From JAVBTT01 sp031556035 (lineage in GTDB: Bacteria > Bacillota > Clostridia > Oscillospirales > UBA929): a stretch of DNA of 64,000 bases. The DNA lies in the NCBI GenBank assembly GCA_031556035.1, contig JAVBTT010000029.1, positions 10,965 through 74,964 of the forward strand, given 5' to 3'. The notes under the pieces are model-generated. The model saw nothing but the letters and a program-made list of their open reading frames with translations, was not told the origin of the DNA and ran no database searches. Shown here piece after piece: positions 25,389-34,360 of this stretch. The translations under genes and the position numbers were made by a program. Positions within the stretch are counted from its first letter, which is position 1. The number at the start of each line of letters is the position of its first letter.

Positions 25389-25418
25389 TTGATTTCTTAC
25401 CGTCTCCAATGTTATACT
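25389..25418 (+). promoter_or_regulatory. Promoter of the methyltransferase gene
   Basis: -35 TTGATT (25389-25394), 18-base spacer, -10 TATACT (25413-25418). Confidence 0.5.
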
Positions 25419-25446
25419 TAGACATTAACGGTTTCTGGAGGCGCTC

Positions 25447-26478
25447 ATGCCTGTCCTATACGTTATTCTGACAAGCCCGGTCCACAGCCGGGTTTATTTG
25501 AGTGCGACAGAAAAACTCGTGACTGCCGAATTCGGACTCTGCTCCAAACGTCTGTCGGAACCGCCCTGCGGCGCGGAGATAACGGCGCTCGGCGGGCTTC
25601 CGTACCTGCTGTTTTCACTTGAAAACGAGATATGTGAAAGAGATATAGCTCTTGTTTCGCGCCTCTCGTTCGCCTACGGCCTATTCAGGCTTGATGGAAA
25701 CGTGCTTCTGCCCTTAGCTCTCCCTCCCCTCCCCGGCCCGGACGGCAGCGTTAGCTCGATGCTCAAGTACACCGGCAAGACAAACGAGCTTTTTACCCGA
25801 CTGCTGATTAACAGCGCGCTTTTCTCCTCGGGCTTCGACCCCCTGAAAAGGCTCAGCCTGCTGGACCCGATGTGCGGCAAGGGCACGACACTCTTTGAGG
25901 GAGCGATTTCAGGTTACAACACATGTGGATTGGAACTCTCTCCGAAACCGGTACACGAGGCCGCTTCCTTTTTCAAGCTGTGGCTGGAGCGGGCCAAATA
26001 CAAGCACAGCTTCAAAAAGCGGAGGCTCGGTCCGGATCAAAAGCTCTATCCGTCCGAGGCGCATGAGTTTTCCTTCGCATCCTCCAAGGAGGGCATGTCC
26101 TCCCCGCACTCCCTGACAATCGCCTCTGGGGACGCGCGGCACGCGGATAAGTTCTTCAGAAGAAACACCTTTCACGCCATATGCGCCGACCTTCCATACG
26201 GGGTGCAGCACGAGAGCGCGGGCGGCGGCGGGCGGGGCTCCCGCAACCCTTATGGTCTGTTGGAAGGCTGCCTTCCGGCGCTAATCCAGATTTTAAAGCC
26301 CGGCGGCGCACTTGCGCTGTCCTGGAACACATTCCTGCTCACACGTGAAAAGCTTGCCGCTCTTTTGGACGAACACGGATTATCCACCCTGGATTCACCC
26401 GAATACCTGTCATTTGAACACCGGGTCGCCGAGGCGATACGCCGCGATCTCATTGTGGCGGCAAAACCCGAAATTTGA
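25447..26478 (+). CDS. SAM-dependent methyltransferase, TRM11-like RNA methylase family
   Basis: 343 residues, soluble. A ~110-residue N-terminal region precedes a Rossmann methyltransferase domain: motif I LLDPMCGKGTTLFEGA (~139-154), acidic loop SGYNTCGLELS, SGDARH (motif III region) and catalytic ADLPYG (~246-251), a variant of the (D/N)PPY motif of N-methyltransferases acting on RNA or DNA bases. The DPMCGKGT motif is characteristic of the putative RNA methylase family that includes tRNA guanine-N2 enzymes. GGAGG lies 6 bases before the ATG. It is followed after 14 bases by a MATE exporter gene. The target RNA is not known. Confidence 0.78.
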   Translation: MPVLYVILTSPVHSRVYLSATEKLVTAEFGLCSKRLSEPPCGAEITALGGLPYLLFSLENEICERDIALVSRLSFAYGLFRLDGNVLLPLALPPLPGPDGSVSSMLKYTGKTNELFTRLLINSALFSSGFDPLKRLSLLDPMCGKGTTLFEGAISGYNTCGLELSPKPVHEAASFFKLWLERAKYKHSFKKRRLGPDQKLYPSEAHEFSFASSKEGMSSPHSLTIASGDARHADKFFRRNTFHAICADLPYGVQHESAGGGGRGSRNPYGLLEGCLPALIQILKPGGALALSWNTFLLTREKLAALLDEHGLSTLDSPEYLSFEHRVAEAIRRDLIVAAKPEI

Positions 26479-26492
26479 AAGGAAACCACAAC

Positions 26493-27923
26493 ATGTCAAC
26501 CCCAAACTCCGGTATGACCGACATGACCTCCGGAAGCCCGATAAAGCACATTCTGCGCTTTTCCATCCCCCTGCTAATTGGCAACATATTCCAGCAAGCC
26601 TATAATCTGGTGGACAGCGTGGTTGTGGGCAATTTTACAGGCAAGGAGGCCATGGCTGCCGTCAACACCTCTTTTCCGGTACTTTTCCTGATGATAGCTC
26701 TGTTCGCGGGACTCGGAATGGGCGCGACCGTCATGCTGTCGCAGTATTTCGGAGCCGGCGACATGGAATCGGTAAAAAAGACGGTGTCCACCGTGTCCAG
26801 CTCAATGCTGATTGTCTCCATTCCGCTGACGGCGATAGGCATGCTGCTCTCAACCCCGCTGCTCCGGCTGCTCGGGGTTCCGGACGATACGTTCGCCCAG
26901 GCTCAGCTCTATCTGATAATACTTTTCGCGGGCGTGATCGGCTCCTTCGGCTTTAACATCAACTCAGGAATCCTCCAGGGGCTTGGCGACAGCAAGTCCC
27001 CGCTGCGTTTTCTGATAGTCGCCTGCGTGCTCAACATCGTCCTCGACCTCGCCCTCGTGTTTCCAATGGGGGTCGCCGGCGTCGCACTGGCTACGATCAT
27101 CGCGCAGACGTTCTCGTGGCTCTATGGGGTGTACTATATACGCAGGAAATACCCCGAGCTGGAGTATAACCCGATAAAAATCCGGGTGGACGGAAAGCTT
27201 CTAAAGCGGATTGTCACGCTCGGTCTTCCCCTGGGCCTTCAGCAGACGCTGTTTTCCATAGGCATACTGCTGCTGCAGAAGCTCATCAACTCCTACGGCT
27301 CGTCCTTCATGGCGGGCTTCTCCGCCGCAAATAAAATTGATTCATTCATTTTTCTGCCTGTGATAAGCTTTTCCTCGGCCCTTATCACCTTCACCGGGCA
27401 AAACATAGGCGCGGGCAGGCTGGACAGGGTCAGGCAGGGCCTGCGCTCCACCCTTTTGGTATCCGCGCTGACCTGCGGGGCTATCACCGCTATAGTTCTG
27501 CCGCTGGGGCGTTCCCTGCTCTGGCTGTTCAACAGGGATCCTGAGGTAATAGCGGCTGGCATGGCATACCTGCTCAGGGTGGTGCCGTTCTTTATGATAA
27601 TCATGGTGCAGTTCATGCTGACCTCGGTTCTGCGCGGCGCGGGCGCTACCATGGTTTCCCTGATCACCACTTTGGTGGCGCTCTGCCTGGTGCGTGTGCC
27701 GACAGCATACTACTTCGCGGAGCGCTTCGGGCGCGACTCGATGTTTTTCTCGTTTGCCTGCGGCTGGGCCGTCGGCTTCGTGATAGCCCTGGCATTCTAT
27801 CTCCAGGGCGGCTGGAAAACAAAGAGAATAACCTCGTCCCCGCCGTCAGAGATGCCTGACCCCATCCCGGACACAGCCCTACCGGACACGGCAGCTGTAG
27901 AGGGCGCGGCTGTAGATTTTTAA
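26493..27923 (+). CDS. MATE-family multidrug/cation antiporter
   Basis: 476 residues with about twelve membrane segments in two six-helix halves. The opening MTDMTSGSPIKHILRFSIPLLIGNIFQQAYNLVDSVVVGNF-type sequence (N-terminal ~60 residues) is typical of the NorM/DinF-like MATE exporters that expel cationic compounds in exchange for Na+ or H+. The ATG at 26493 is preferred over an in-frame TTG six codons upstream because GAAAGG lies about 10 bases before it. It probably shares a transcript with the methyltransferase gene. The substrate is unknown. Confidence 0.92.
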   Translation: MSTPNSGMTDMTSGSPIKHILRFSIPLLIGNIFQQAYNLVDSVVVGNFTGKEAMAAVNTSFPVLFLMIALFAGLGMGATVMLSQYFGAGDMESVKKTVSTVSSSMLIVSIPLTAIGMLLSTPLLRLLGVPDDTFAQAQLYLIILFAGVIGSFGFNINSGILQGLGDSKSPLRFLIVACVLNIVLDLALVFPMGVAGVALATIIAQTFSWLYGVYYIRRKYPELEYNPIKIRVDGKLLKRIVTLGLPLGLQQTLFSIGILLLQKLINSYGSSFMAGFSAANKIDSFIFLPVISFSSALITFTGQNIGAGRLDRVRQGLRSTLLVSALTCGAITAIVLPLGRSLLWLFNRDPEVIAAGMAYLLRVVPFFMIIMVQFMLTSVLRGAGATMVSLITTLVALCLVRVPTAYYFAERFGRDSMFFSFACGWAVGFVIALAFYLQGGWKTKRITSSPPSEMPDPIPDTALPDTAAVEGAAVDF

Positions 27924-27970
27924 CGCATATTAGATATTAAATTCACATTATAATCCGAAGGGAGACAACC

Positions 27971-28828
27971 GTGAAGCGTGTAAAAATTATCTGTCTGGCG
28001 CTTGCCGCCATTCTGCTGCTGCCCGCCTGCTCGCCCTCGCCAAGTCCGTCATGGGTCGTAGCGGCTTCGCCCTCGCCGTCTCCGACGCTTTCGCCCACCC
28101 CGACGGCTGTACCGGCTCCATACGGGGAGGGTGTGACCGTCTGCTACTCCGAGGCCTGGGACGGGACGCTGTCAAGCCTTGTCCTGTTGGGGAGGCTTGC
28201 CGGGAACGGCTGGGAAAGCTGGATACTCGGCTCGAAAACCACTGACGGAACTCCCATCACACTGCACGCCGCCGCCGAAATCTCAAAGGACATGCCGGTG
28301 ACCTGCGACACGCCGCAGATCAGACCGCAGGACACCGTGCACCTCTATACTCCGGACGGCTACGCCGGGGATTGCAGCGCCGCCGACATCTTCTTCAGGA
28401 ACTGGAGCAACACCGGCGTCAGCTCCATATATATGACCACCGACTACGTCGACTTCCCGTCTGAGCTGCCCATACTGGGCTTTTCGGACAATAACCCGAA
28501 CCGCGAAATTATCCCGATGCAGTTTAGTGACGACAGGGGTTCCCTCAGCGCGGATTTTGACGGCGACGGGGAGAACGAGACGATTGAGTTCGAGTATTAC
28601 GCGGAGGCCAGCGTGGTCAAGCGCTTTCTTGTGAAGGGTGATACCCGTGTTGAGCTGGAGCGCCTGGGGTGCAAGGATTTTGCCGCCATGTACGCCTGCG
28701 CCGTAAACATTGACGGCGGGGACAGGTACTGGCTGTTTGAGCGGAACACCGGGGAACGCTTTGGCTATTTCGCGCTCAGCGGCTGGGGAGACGGCAAGCT
28801 GGACTTCCTTATCAAGATGGATATGTAA
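27971..28828 (+). CDS. Lipoprotein of unknown function with Ser/Pro-rich linker and FG-GAP-like segment
   Basis: 285 residues. N-terminal lipoprotein signal with lipobox LLPAC; lipidation would be at Cys20, anchoring it on the outer face of the membrane. A Ser-Pro-Thr-rich linker (~21-50, repeated SPSP and SPTP) leads to a globular domain. DFDGDGENE (~197-205) resembles calcium-binding loops of FG-GAP/VCBS repeats. Start is GTG 27971 with GGGAGA upstream. It lies 47 bases after the MATE gene and 53 before prfB. I do not recognise a specific family. Confidence 0.75.
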   Translation: MKRVKIICLALAAILLLPACSPSPSPSWVVAASPSPSPTLSPTPTAVPAPYGEGVTVCYSEAWDGTLSSLVLLGRLAGNGWESWILGSKTTDGTPITLHAAAEISKDMPVTCDTPQIRPQDTVHLYTPDGYAGDCSAADIFFRNWSNTGVSSIYMTTDYVDFPSELPILGFSDNNPNREIIPMQFSDDRGSLSADFDGDGENETIEFEYYAEASVVKRFLVKGDTRVELERLGCKDFAAMYACAVNIDGGDRYWLFERNTGERFGYFALSGWGDGKLDFLIKMDM

Positions 28829-28881
28829 TACGAATAATATATAATACGTATAATTTTTTAATTCAGTTGGGGACGGTATAT

Positions 28882-30003
<1,122 letters not shown>

Positions 30004-30059
30004 TCCCGGCAAATACGCAAATCCGGGTGAGGAATCCGGCATTTTTCTGATTTTCGCAC

Positions 30060-30088
30060 TTGAAAAACCCCGGGGTTTGTTATATAAT
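30060..30088 (+). promoter_or_regulatory. Strong promoter of the EF-G-like gene with palindromic spacer
   Basis: -35 TTGAAA (30060-30065), 17-base spacer, -10 TATAAT (30083-30088). The spacer contains a perfect 14-base palindrome AAACCCCGGGGTTT (30065-30078) that could be an operator or part of the prfB terminator. Confidence 0.75.
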
Positions 30089-30168
30089 GACCGGGATTCG
30101 CTCAGGGTGATCGATATGAATTGTGTATTCAGGATCGTTTGATCTACAAATAAGGAGTGATGTTCAAC

Positions 30169-32235
30169 ATGAGCTTAAACATCCGCAACGTCTGCCTGAT
30201 GGGTCATGGCAGCGACGGCAAGACCTCGCTCGCCGAGAGTATGCTCTACCTCACCAAGGGCACCGACCGTCTCGGCAAGATAGCCGACGGTAACACGGTC
30301 TGCGATTTCGACCCGGAGGAGGTAAGGCGTCAGATCACTATTTCGGCCACCCCTGTGCCGGTTGAATATTCAGGATGCAAGCTGAACATCATAGACACCC
30401 CCGGCTACTTCGACTTCGTCGGAGAGCTGCTCCAGGGTCTGCGGGTTGCGGACGCCGGAGTCATTGTCGTGACCGCTAAATCGGGCGTGGGCGTGGGCAC
30501 AGAAAAGGCCTGGAAATACCTGAGCGGCATGAAGAAAGCCAGGTTTTTCTATGTCTCCAAGCTGGACGAGGAAAACGCCAATTTCGATCAGACCTTCAAC
30601 GGAATCAAGGACAAATTCGGCATCACAGTCTGCCCTCTTGTTATCCCCTGCGTGGACGGAGGCAAGACGGTAGGCATCGTCGATATCCCCACAAAGAGCG
30701 CTTATAAGGTGGAAAACGGAGCCCGCGCCGCGATAAAGCTGCCCGACTCAATGGCCGGGCAGGTGGACGAGTACTACAGCATGCTCTGCGAAAACGTCGC
30801 GGAGACCAGCGAGGAGCTGATGGAAAAGTACTTCTCCGGCGACGCCTTCACCGCCGAGGAGCTCCAGGCCGGAATACGCGGCGGCGTCCGCGAGGGCGTG
30901 CTGGCTCCGGTTTTCTGCGGCTCCGCTGTCACCGGGCTCGGAACCCTCAGTCTGCTTGACGGCCTTGTAAAGTACGCGCCCTCCCCCGACGAGGGCGCAC
31001 CCGAAACCGGCGCGGATCTGTCCGGCGCGGACGTCAAGGTCGCTTTTGACCCCAACGGCCCGACCTGTGCGCTCATCTTCAAAACCACCTCCGATCAGTA
31101 CGGGAAGTTCAGCTTCTTTAAGGTGATCTCCGGCAAGGTGACGGCTGACATGACGCTTGTAAACGCCCGCTCCGGAGCCAATGAGAAAATCGGTCATATT
31201 TACTCTGTCAAGGGCAAAAAGAACACCGAGATCAAGGAGGTCGCCTGCGGCGACATCGGCGCGGTATCCAAGCTGTCCGACACAAAGACCGGCGACACGC
31301 TGTGCGCCGCCGGCAAGGTCGTGGCTCTTAAGGGCATTGATTTCCCGCAGCCCAGCTATTCGCTGGCCCTCACCCCCAAGATAAAGGGAGGCGAGGAGAA
31401 GATCGCCTCCGGCCTCACCCGTATGGCGGAGGAGGACTTCACCTTCACCGTCAAGCAGGACGCGGAGATCAAGCAGATGGTCGTGTCCGGGCAGGGCGAC
31501 ATCCATATCGACGTGCTGTGCACCCGCTTGAAGAACAAGTTCGGCGTTGAGGTAGAGACCGAGTCGCCGCGCGTCCCCTACCGCGAGAAAATTCGCAAGA
31601 AGGTCAAGGTTGAGGGCAAGCACAAGAAGCAGTCCGGCGGACACGGCCAGTACGGCCACGTCTGGATTGAGTTCGAGCCCGGCGAAACCGAGGATCTGAC
31701 CTTTGAAGAGAAAATATTCGGCGGAAGCGTCCCGAAGAACTTCCATCCCGCCGTCGAGAAGGGCCTGCGCGACCGCATCCAGAAGGGTGTGCTGGCCGGC
31801 TATCCGGTGGTCAACCTCAAGGCCACGCTCGTCGACGGCTCATACCACGATGTTGACTCGTCCGAAATGGCGTTCAAGACAGCGGCCGGCATCGCCTACA
31901 AGAACGGCCTGCCTCAGGCCAACCCCGTGCTTCTTGAGCCCATCGGCGAGCTGAAGGTTTTTATCCCCGACAGCTACATGGGCGACATCATCGGCGACCT
32001 GAACAAGCGCCGCGGCCGCGTCATGGGCATGAACCCCGGCGAGGACGGCCAGCAGGTTGTGGAGGCCGAGGTGCCCATGGCCGAAATGCACTCCTACGCC
32101 ATTGACCTGCGCTCCATGACGCAGGGGCGCGGCTCATTCGCCTTCTCCTTTATTCGCTACGACGAAGCTCCCCCCAACATCCAGCAGAAGGTCATCGAGG
32201 AGACCAAGGCCTTCCTGGAGGAAGACGAGGACTAG
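30169..32235 (+). CDS. Elongation factor G-like translational GTPase
   Basis: 688 residues with the EF-G domain order: GTPase domain (~1-280; P-loop GHGSDGKTS, DTPGYFDF), domain II, III, IV (SGGHGQYGHVWIEFEP, typical of EF-G) and V. It differs from canonical EF-G: the P-loop is GHGSDGKT rather than GHIDAGKT, and the guanine-specificity NKxD motif reads SKLD. These features fit the second EF-G-like class found beside a normal fusA in many Clostridia and Actinobacteria; its role (ribosome recycling, rescue or resistance) is not settled. ATG 30169 has AAGGAG 11 bases upstream; the ATG at 30160 is only 2 bases from it. It has its own strong promoter. Confidence 0.88.
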   Translation: MSLNIRNVCLMGHGSDGKTSLAESMLYLTKGTDRLGKIADGNTVCDFDPEEVRRQITISATPVPVEYSGCKLNIIDTPGYFDFVGELLQGLRVADAGVIVVTAKSGVGVGTEKAWKYLSGMKKARFFYVSKLDEENANFDQTFNGIKDKFGITVCPLVIPCVDGGKTVGIVDIPTKSAYKVENGARAAIKLPDSMAGQVDEYYSMLCENVAETSEELMEKYFSGDAFTAEELQAGIRGGVREGVLAPVFCGSAVTGLGTLSLLDGLVKYAPSPDEGAPETGADLSGADVKVAFDPNGPTCALIFKTTSDQYGKFSFFKVISGKVTADMTLVNARSGANEKIGHIYSVKGKKNTEIKEVACGDIGAVSKLSDTKTGDTLCAAGKVVALKGIDFPQPSYSLALTPKIKGGEEKIASGLTRMAEEDFTFTVKQDAEIKQMVVSGQGDIHIDVLCTRLKNKFGVEVETESPRVPYREKIRKKVKVEGKHKKQSGGHGQYGHVWIEFEPGETEDLTFEEKIFGGSVPKNFHPAVEKGLRDRIQKGVLAGYPVVNLKATLVDGSYHDVDSSEMAFKTAAGIAYKNGLPQANPVLLEPIGELKVFIPDSYMGDIIGDLNKRRGRVMGMNPGEDGQQVVEAEVPMAEMHSYAIDLRSMTQGRGSFAFSFIRYDEAPPNIQQKVIEETKAFLEEDED

Positions 32236-32246
32236 TACTATTGACC

Positions 32247-32335
32247 GGGGGGGGGGGGCCCAGGGCCGCCCCCCCCCCGGGTATAGAGGAGATTTGAAAG
32301 CGGGGGCGCGCCACCCCCCCCGCCCCCCGGTTTAG
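32247..32335. repeat. G/C homopolymer low-complexity stretch
   Basis: Runs of 12 G (32247-32258), 10 C (32269-32278) and further C runs near 32313-32330 separate two convergent genes. It could be a true terminator-like hairpin, but the unbroken homopolymers resemble the junk at the window's right end and suggest sequencing or gap-joining artefact. Confidence 0.6.
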
Positions 32336-32343
32336 TATATCCG

Positions 32344-33537
32344 TTATTCCCTCGGCGTCTCGTCCGCGCCTGAGCCCGGGGCGGAGTTCTCCCCATGGCG
32401 GCTGTAGTCCTCCGGCCGGTATCCAGGCTGCGCCTCTGGCGGGCTGGCATACGAATCATAACCGTACTGCCGCCCGGATGGCAAGCCCGGATCGGTGTTA
32501 CAGGCCTCCAGCCTCATTCTGCTCCTGTATTGCAGCAACAGCACCGATATCAGCGCCAGGCAGACGATGCTGGCGATAGAGCTTATCCAGCCGGGCCACG
32601 GAGTGGTATTAAACAGGGCGATATTGCCGCCGATCAACCCGCTATAATTTGAGTACGCCGCGCTGCTCATACTCATATAGGTAAGCGACGAGGCGATAAG
32701 CGCAAGGAAGCTGAAGCCCGCGATTATAAAGTTCATGACCACAAGATACATCGAAATGCCGTGGTTCGGAGTTCCGGTGCGGATCGTCTGAACCACGCAT
32801 TTTATAGTCTTGAGGGTTTTAGTGAAATAGAAAATAACCGGCACCGACACCGCCGCTACGGCAAAAAGCGCAACGGCGAAAACAGTGCCCGCCAGGACGC
32901 CCGGCATATCTCCGGAAAAGTAGGAATATCCCGAATTGCCTGCCGTATAGGTGGCAATGGCCGCGAACAGAAATATGATCGCGAATATGCCTATCGCAAA
33001 GCTGAAAAGACACAGCTTTATTATTGTCACAACCCGTATCATGGATAGTCCGCCCACGGAGACTTCGCCCGAGCGCCTTCTGCAGGAGGCGTATATCATC
33101 CACATCCCGACGCAGATTAGAACAGCGGGTATTTGGGAAAACAGATTGGAAGCATTACCAACTGTTCTCACTGCGTCGTTCATCATATCCCCGAGCTGGC
33201 CAAAATTATAGTTGTAATAATAGTCGTAGGAATCAAAAATATCCGAAAAATCCACCGTGTTAAACGTGAGAAAGCCGGAAAAAGCGGAAAACACAATCAT
33301 CACGGAGAGCGCTATCGCGGCGGTCAGGAACATAGTCGAGGAGCCCAGCTCTCTCACGCTTTCAATCACGCCGCCGCGGGGCGGGGCGTCATAGCGGACG
33401 GTCGAGTGCGCATACGCGCTTTGATGCGGCGGCGGGGTCGGAGGCTGAGTCGCGCCCTGCTCAAATTTTGAGCCGCAGTTGTGGCAGAATATCGCGTCAT
33501 CCGCGTTCTGCGCGGAGCAGTTGTGACAAAGTTTCAT
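32344..33537 (-). CDS. Zinc-ribbon multi-pass membrane protein of unknown function
   Basis: 397 residues. The N-terminal zinc ribbon has four cysteines (C4, C7, C18, C21 in CHNCSAQ and FCHNCGSKF). A Pro/Gln-rich linker follows, then about six membrane segments between residues ~70 and 350, with tyrosine-rich loops (YDYYYNYNF, YSYFSGD). The C-terminal tail (~355-397) is hydrophilic and rich in P, G, Y and S. Ribosome site GGGAGGGG precedes ATG 33537. The family of zinc-ribbon-plus-TM proteins is common in Clostridia, but no activity is known. It stands as a single gene with its own promoter. Confidence 0.7.
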   Translation of the reverse strand: MKLCHNCSAQNADDAIFCHNCGSKFEQGATQPPTPPPHQSAYAHSTVRYDAPPRGGVIESVRELGSSTMFLTAAIALSVMIVFSAFSGFLTFNTVDFSDIFDSYDYYYNYNFGQLGDMMNDAVRTVGNASNLFSQIPAVLICVGMWMIYASCRRRSGEVSVGGLSMIRVVTIIKLCLFSFAIGIFAIIFLFAAIATYTAGNSGYSYFSGDMPGVLAGTVFAVALFAVAAVSVPVIFYFTKTLKTIKCVVQTIRTGTPNHGISMYLVVMNFIIAGFSFLALIASSLTYMSMSSAAYSNYSGLIGGNIALFNTTPWPGWISSIASIVCLALISVLLLQYRSRMRLEACNTDPGLPSGRQYGYDSYASPPEAQPGYRPEDYSRHGENSAPGSGADETPRE

Positions 33538-33566
33538 ATGGCCCCTCCCTTTTATTGATCACGCCG

Positions 33567-33595
33567 ATTATACCATATGGGGACGGTATACGCAA
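33567..33595 (-). promoter_or_regulatory. Promoter of the zinc-ribbon membrane protein gene
   Basis: Minus-strand -35 TTGCGT (33595-33590), 17-base spacer, -10 TATAAT (33572-33567). Confidence 0.5.
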
Positions 33596-33652
33596 TATTT
33601 GTCAAAAACGGAAGCAATGTACGCGGACGATTGAGAATCGTTTGTACAAAGA

Positions 33653-34300
33653 TCAGGGCAGGATATCCAGCCTCTTCCTCAGCGCGTCCAGCAGAGCCCG
33701 CTCGTCCGGCGTAAACAATGCCGCCTTTCTGATGATATAGTCTGTGTTCAAAAGTATCTGCGCATACTGCTCAATGGCCTCCATCCTGAAAAGCGCCCGC
33801 TCCGGGTCGTCCGCCCAGACCAGCGCGCCGTGATTTCTCAGCAGGCAGGCGTGATGCCCCTTTACGAGAGGGGCAACGGAATCTGGCACCTCCTGCGAGC
33901 CAGGCAGCGCGAAGCGGGTGACGGGCACGTCCCCCAGCAGGACGTACGCCTCGGTCAGAAGCGGCCTGTCCAGCGGCAAACCCGCGCAGGCAAACGAGGT
34001 GGCGGCGGGAGAGTGCGTGTGTATCACGCAGACCGTCCGCGGGCTCTCGGCGTACACCCTCAGGTGCATTGCGAACTCCGAGGACGGCTGTCGCACGCCA
34101 CTTATAACGCCCCCGCGCAGATCGGTAAGGCACAGCATATCCGGCGTCATGTAGCCCTTGCTGACTCCGGTGGGGGTGACGAGCACCTCATCGGCGCTGA
34201 CCCTAATAGAAATGTTTCCGTCGTTTGCCGCCACATAGCCGCGCTCGTAAGCCCTTCGCCCGATATGGCAGATGAACTCTCGCATCTTTTGATGTGTCAT
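33653..34300 (-). CDS. Class II aldolase/adducin family protein (fuculose-phosphate aldolase-like)
   Basis: 215 residues, matching the size of L-fuculose-1-phosphate aldolase. Zinc ligands appear in HTHSPAAT (~96-98) and NHGALV (~155), the catalytic glutamate in SSEFAMH (~76), and the phosphate-binding segment GNISIR (~29-34). Such enzymes cleave ketose-1-phosphates to dihydroxyacetone phosphate and an aldehyde, or act in methionine salvage. GGGAGG precedes ATG 34300. No sugar kinase or isomerase neighbour is present, so the substrate is undetermined. Confidence 0.85.
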   Translation of the reverse strand: MTHQKMREFICHIGRRAYERGYVAANDGNISIRVSADEVLVTPTGVSKGYMTPDMLCLTDLRGGVISGVRQPSSEFAMHLRVYAESPRTVCVIHTHSPAATSFACAGLPLDRPLLTEAYVLLGDVPVTRFALPGSQEVPDSVAPLVKGHHACLLRNHGALVWADDPERALFRMEAIEQYAQILLNTDYIIRKAALFTPDERALLDALRKRLDILP

Positions 34301-34323
34301 CGTACTGGCCTCCCGTTGGAATT

Positions 34324-34350
34324 TCAGCCCCCGCCGCAGGCGGGGGCTGA
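34324..34350. terminator. GC-rich hairpin after the ABC exporter operon
   Basis: Perfect 12-bp stem TCAGCCCCCGCC/GGCGGGGGCTGA with a GCA loop, 11 bases past the ABC gene's stop. No T-run is seen on the minus strand, so it may be a weak terminator or mRNA stabiliser. Confidence 0.5.
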
Positions 34351-34360
34351 ATGCAAAAGC

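Noticed and set aside
25210..25392. 60-codon open frame
   Set aside because: Overlaps a terminator and the palindromic repeat copy B; no start signal and composition follows the repeat.
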